From: Clostridiales bacterium UBA2658
Lineage (GTDB): Bacteria; Bacillota; Clostridia; Oscillospirales; Oscillospiraceae
Assembly: GCA_002359425.1 (NCBI GenBank)
Contig: DEMY01000025.1
Coordinates: forward strand, 15,651 to 23,829
DNA: 8,179 bases
Direction of reading: 5' to 3'
The position numbers and the translations under genes are program-made. Shown here piece after piece: positions 5,301-8,179 of this stretch (position 1 is its first letter; each line of letters starts with the position of its first letter). A model generated the notes under the pieces. That model searched no databases and was not told where the DNA came from. It saw only the letters and a program-made list of their open reading frames with translations.

Positions 5301-5330
5301 AACACCCCGGAGCAGTTGCCCCGGGGTGTT
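5301..5330 (-). terminator. Rho-independent terminator of the S-layer gene
   Basis: Perfect 10-bp arms AACACCCCGG (5301-5310) and CCGGGGTGTT (5321-5330) enclose a 10-base loop, 47 bp past the S-layer stop. On the minus strand the stem is followed by a short T-rich stretch (TTGTAAACTT). On the plus strand no T-run follows, so it is oriented for the minus-strand gene; it might weakly stop the plus-strand pair too. Confidence 0.75.
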
Positions 5331-5377
5331 CCGCTATCCTAAGCGAATGCTTTCAGATACTTGATGTGTTCCAAGAA

Positions 5378-8179
5378 TCAGGCGTTAGAACCTGTGAAGA
5401 CAGGCAGCGCGCCGTTTGCGGGAACAACATAGGTGAAGGTAAAGGTTCCGGATGCCGCTACGCCATTTGCAACATTGATCTGGGTGTTGCCCGTAAATGT
5501 TGCATTGGTGGGAGTGCCCGCCAGCGTACCGGTTACGCCGGAGATGACGATCTTGGTAGCAGCAGAAGCCGCCGATCCGCCAAGTGTGCCGGTAACGACG
5601 ACTGTGTCGCCAGCGTTAGCAGAAGCAGGAGCAGCGCTGAACGAAAGCGTCACGTTGTTCGTTGTAGTAAACGCAGCGGGAGCCGTTGCATACGGTGCGC
5701 CGGTGATGTAGATAACGGTCGCATTGTTGGTCGTACCATTGTAGATCATTGCGACATTTACAGCGTTACCATATCCGACGTGCGCCTGAACAGCGGTAAG
5801 TAGGCCGTAGAGAGAAGCGTCGATCGGATCGGCAGCCTTCTGCGCTGCGGTACGAGCATCAACAACCGTTGCGGTGGAAGCGTCAACAACTGCTCCGCCA
5901 ACAGTGATGTATCTGTTCGCTGCAACAGCCGTAATGGCATTGGAGGTGACAACAGAGGACGTGACACCTGCGCCAGCTGCCGCATAGGGAGTAGAGCCGA
6001 GCGTGTAGGAGCTATTTGCATTCTTTGTAAATGCATAGAACTTATCAGCAGTAGGTGCACCTGTGAGCGGCATGGTGACCTTTTCGCCGTTGACATAGCC
6101 GGTGTAAGTGCTGAGCGTTACATCGGTGGTGCCGTCCGTGCCCTTAACGGTCGTGGAACCGGTGGCGGCAATGGACTTGAAGTATACGATGGAGTTGCTG
6201 TCAACAGAAGCGGCAACACCGTTGAGGATATAAACTGCGGTGACAACAGGCGTTGTGCCGGTTGCTGTGGTCGTGCCGATAACTGCGACGCTGTAAGCTT
6301 GAGCGCCAGAGGAAGTGATGGAAGCGACATCCTGAACACCGGTCTTGACAGTTGCGGTACTAGCGCTGGTATTGACAAAGATGAACTTCACATCAGATGC
6401 ATAGTAGTTGCCGTAATAATTGGTAGTATTCAGCGCAGAGGAAGTGTTGTCGAGCGCCTTGTCGGAAGCTTGGATGGAACCGCCGTTTTGAAGCTGAACA
6501 TATGTGCCAGTTGTTGCCATTGCGCCATTGGAACCCGCAGAAGCAACCGGTGTCTGAGCTGACAGCGTGTACGTGCTGTTTGCAACGCTGAAGGTAACGA
6601 AGTCACCTGCAGTTGCAGGTGCAGCTACATGAACATCCGCAGTCGTACCGTCGTTGAAAGCGAGCTTCGCCATATCAACAACCTGATTGTTTACAAGCCC
6701 TTTGTAGGAAGCGACAACCATAGCGCAGGTAGCAGCGCCGGCAGTCGTGCCCTTGAAATAAACAACATAGCCATAGGGGTCGAGAACAAGGGTAGCATCG
6801 CCAGAGGTGTTGACTGCGGCTGCAGCAACAGTTGCGTTGGCAGCAGCAGCGGCTTCATAAGCCTTGCTGTTAACTGTGATGCTATCGGTTGCGCCGATTG
6901 CGCCGGTGGTGGAAGTAACCTTGCCGACAACTGTGGTCGGAAGATCAACAGAAGCTGCGACATACTTAGCAGCGGTTGCGCTGTAGACAGGGGTCACGAT
7001 GACGGGCGTATCTACCGAGATGGCTGCGAGCTTCGCATAGAGCGTAGCGTTATCGGCAGCGGCGACAGTGTAGCTGCCCTGAACAGGTGTTGCGCTACCA
7101 GTGATCATGTAGATGGTCTTGGATGTGGTGTTGATGGACTTGATTTGAGCAAAATCGCTCTTGATGACAGTGACACCCGTGATGATCTTGGTATCCTTGG
7201 CGACATAGACCTGAACGAGCGTGCCGTTGCCGGTAGCATTGGCAATCGTCGTTGCGAAGGATGCGTTGAGAAGTGCCGTGCGAGTACCATTGTAAACGAT
7301 ATTCGCATCAACAACATTGTTGGTGGTATGGAGCGTGTAGCCGGTCAGCGCTTTGGCGATCGTAGCGATGCCAGCCGTGTCGGTCATATCTGCAGTGTAG
7401 GTGAAAGCCGCAACGGAAGCATAGGTGCCAACATCATTGCCCTTGTATGTCCAGTTATTTGCGGGACGGCCAAAGCTGTCAGCGCTGGTGTTGTCGAGCT
7501 TCAAGGAAGTGTAGTAGCTGGCCATGAAGGAGCCAGTATTCTGCTTGGGAGCGGAAGCGCCGGTGTTGACGGTGGTGCCGTCGGGCAGCTTGATGTTGGT
7601 GCCCTTGGTGTCATAGGTGACGAGGCCGGCAAGAAGCGTATTCTTCACATAGAGAGCGGCTTCTTCGCGGTTCGCGGCGTTAGTGCCCGCGAAAGCATCG
7701 TTTCCATCGGAGAGCTTGTTGGCGAATGCGCGCTTGGCAACGTTGACCTGCCAGTCAGCGCCATTGAAGCCTTCAATTGTTGCGTCGTAGCCGATTGCAA
7801 CAAGAAGCATCTTAGCAAACTGATAGCCAGTGACTGTGTCGGTCGGGCCGAACTTGCCGTCGCCGTAGCCAGCGATGATGCCCTGCTGCTTGCAGTATGC
7901 AATGGAGCCTGCGGACCAACGAGCGGCCGGAACATCCGTGAATGGATCAGCGGAAGCGCTGAGCTTGTCAGCGGCAGCCTTACCCATGGTGAGGTAGGTG
8001 ATGACCTTTGCGGCCTGCTCACGGGTCAGGTTGTCCTTGGGAGCAAACGCCTTGCTGTCGTTGCCCTGGAATACGCCGATCGCCGTTGCGACATCGACGG
8101 CCTCTTTATAGGTGATGGACGCTGCGTCGGTGTAGCCGGTGGTCGTGGTCGTGGTGTCTGCCGCGAACGCGAAGCTCAT
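5378..8179 (-). CDS. SLH-domain S-layer protein (5' end outside window)
   Basis: 933 residues are visible. The first Met sits at the window edge within MSFAFA-ADTTTT, which looks like the end of a signal peptide with cleavage after AFA, so the true start probably lies upstream. Three S-layer homology repeats follow: about 16-62 (with TREQ, a TRAE-type motif), 80-131 (FTDVPAARWSAGSIAY and IIAGYGDGKFGP, but TGYQ in place of TRAE) and 140-182 (with NREE). Such triplets bind pyruvylated secondary cell-wall polymer in Gram-positive walls. The remainder (about 190-933) is Ala/Thr/Val-rich, low in charge and beta-type, with a duplicated module (about 470-660 and 663-835) and a C-terminal Ig-like region (about 840-933, with SANAGDTVVVTGT and TFTFTYVVP). 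It has no LPXTG sorting signal. It is the sort of abundant exported lattice protein expected of an S-layer; a specific enzymatic role is not seen. Confidence 0.93.
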   Translation of the reverse strand: MSFAFAADTTTTTTGYTDAASITYKEAVDVATAIGVFQGNDSKAFAPKDNLTREQAAKVITYLTMGKAAADKLSASADPFTDVPAARWSAGSIAYCKQQGIIAGYGDGKFGPTDTVTGYQFAKMLLVAIGYDATIEGFNGADWQVNVAKRAFANKLSDGNDAFAGTNAANREEAALYVKNTLLAGLVTYDTKGTNIKLPDGTTVNTGASAPKQNTGSFMASYYTSLKLDNTSADSFGRPANNWTYKGNDVGTYASVAAFTYTADMTDTAGIATIAKALTGYTLHTTNNVVDANIVYNGTRTALLNASFATTIANATGNGTLVQVYVAKDTKIITGVTVIKSDFAQIKSINTTSKTIYMITGSATPVQGSYTVAAADNATLYAKLAAISVDTPVIVTPVYSATAAKYVAASVDLPTTVVGKVTSTTGAIGATDSITVNSKAYEAAAAANATVAAAAVNTSGDATLVLDPYGYVVYFKGTTAGAATCAMVVASYKGLVNNQVVDMAKLAFNDGTTADVHVAAPATAGDFVTFSVANSTYTLSAQTPVASAGSNGAMATTGTYVQLQNGGSIQASDKALDNTSSALNTTNYYGNYYASDVKFIFVNTSASTATVKTGVQDVASITSSGAQAYSVAVIGTTTATGTTPVVTAVYILNGVAASVDSNSIVYFKSIAATGSTTVKGTDGTTDVTLSTYTGYVNGEKVTMPLTGAPTADKFYAFTKNANSSYTLGSTPYAAAGAGVTSSVVTSNAITAVAANRYITVGGAVVDASTATVVDARTAAQKAADPIDASLYGLLTAVQAHVGYGNAVNVAMIYNGTTNNATVIYITGAPYATAPAAFTTTNNVTLSFSAAPASANAGDTVVVTGTLGGSAASAATKIVISGVTGTLAGTPTNATFTGNTQINVANGVAASGTFTFTYVVPANGALPVFTGSNA

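Noticed and set aside
5216..5803. 195-codon plus-strand frame entering the S-layer gene
   Set aside because: Antisense to the S-layer 3' end, with a Cys/Arg/Ser-rich nonsense-like product.
5378..8179. Coding repeats of the S-layer gene as a CRISPR or tandem DNA array
   Set aside because: The similarity is at low-complexity codon level (Ala, Thr, Val); no regular identical repeats with spacers are present.

Overview
The window looks like a chromosomal segment of a fairly G+C-rich Gram-positive anaerobe, probably a Clostridia/Oscillospiraceae-type Firmicute. The reasons are a secreted SLH-domain S-layer protein, strong AGGAGG-type ribosome binding sites, separate (streptococcal-type) CoaB and CoaC proteins, and a DUF134 plus NifX-like gene pair. 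This placement is inferred from gene content, not from a database match.

Positions 1-896 (minus strand) hold a two-gene metal-related operon. A Cys-rich DUF134/UPF0251 helix-turn-helix protein is followed by a NifX/NifB-type iron-molybdenum-cofactor-domain protein whose Cys/His-rich tail runs off the window. The operon is read from a perfect-consensus promoter (TTGACA, 17 bp, TATAAT) embedded in a dense set of palindromes and direct repeats that look like operators.

Positions 967-3325 (plus strand) hold a tightly packed operon for coenzyme A synthesis: coaB (phosphopantothenate-cysteine ligase), coaC (phosphopantothenoylcysteine decarboxylase) and a P1/S58-family self-processing peptidase. 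The genes overlap by a few bases. coaB carries an in-frame TAA where family members have the Tyr of a conserved VSDY motif, so it is interrupted in this sequence. A strong bidirectional terminator separates this operon from the convergent galE (UDP-glucose 4-epimerase).

Positions 4371-4629 are non-coding and hold the galE promoter, several short palindromes and a weak candidate promoter for the next genes. Positions 4630-5292 (plus strand) hold a TTG-started 177-residue protein of phage-tail-like appearance and a 40-residue protein of unknown function, possibly a small prophage remnant or cargo pair. The rest of the window (5378-8179, minus strand) is a large S-layer protein cut inside its signal peptide. 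It has three N-terminal SLH repeats, a long Ala/Thr/Val-rich body containing a duplicated module, and a C-terminal Ig-like domain. A terminator hairpin lies just after its stop.

The most notable points are the operator architecture of the DUF134 operon, the shared Cys-rich tails of its two proteins, the broken coaB, and a peptidase of the beta-aminopeptidase superfamily in a CoA operon. No CRISPR array, insertion sequence, tRNA or rRNA was seen.
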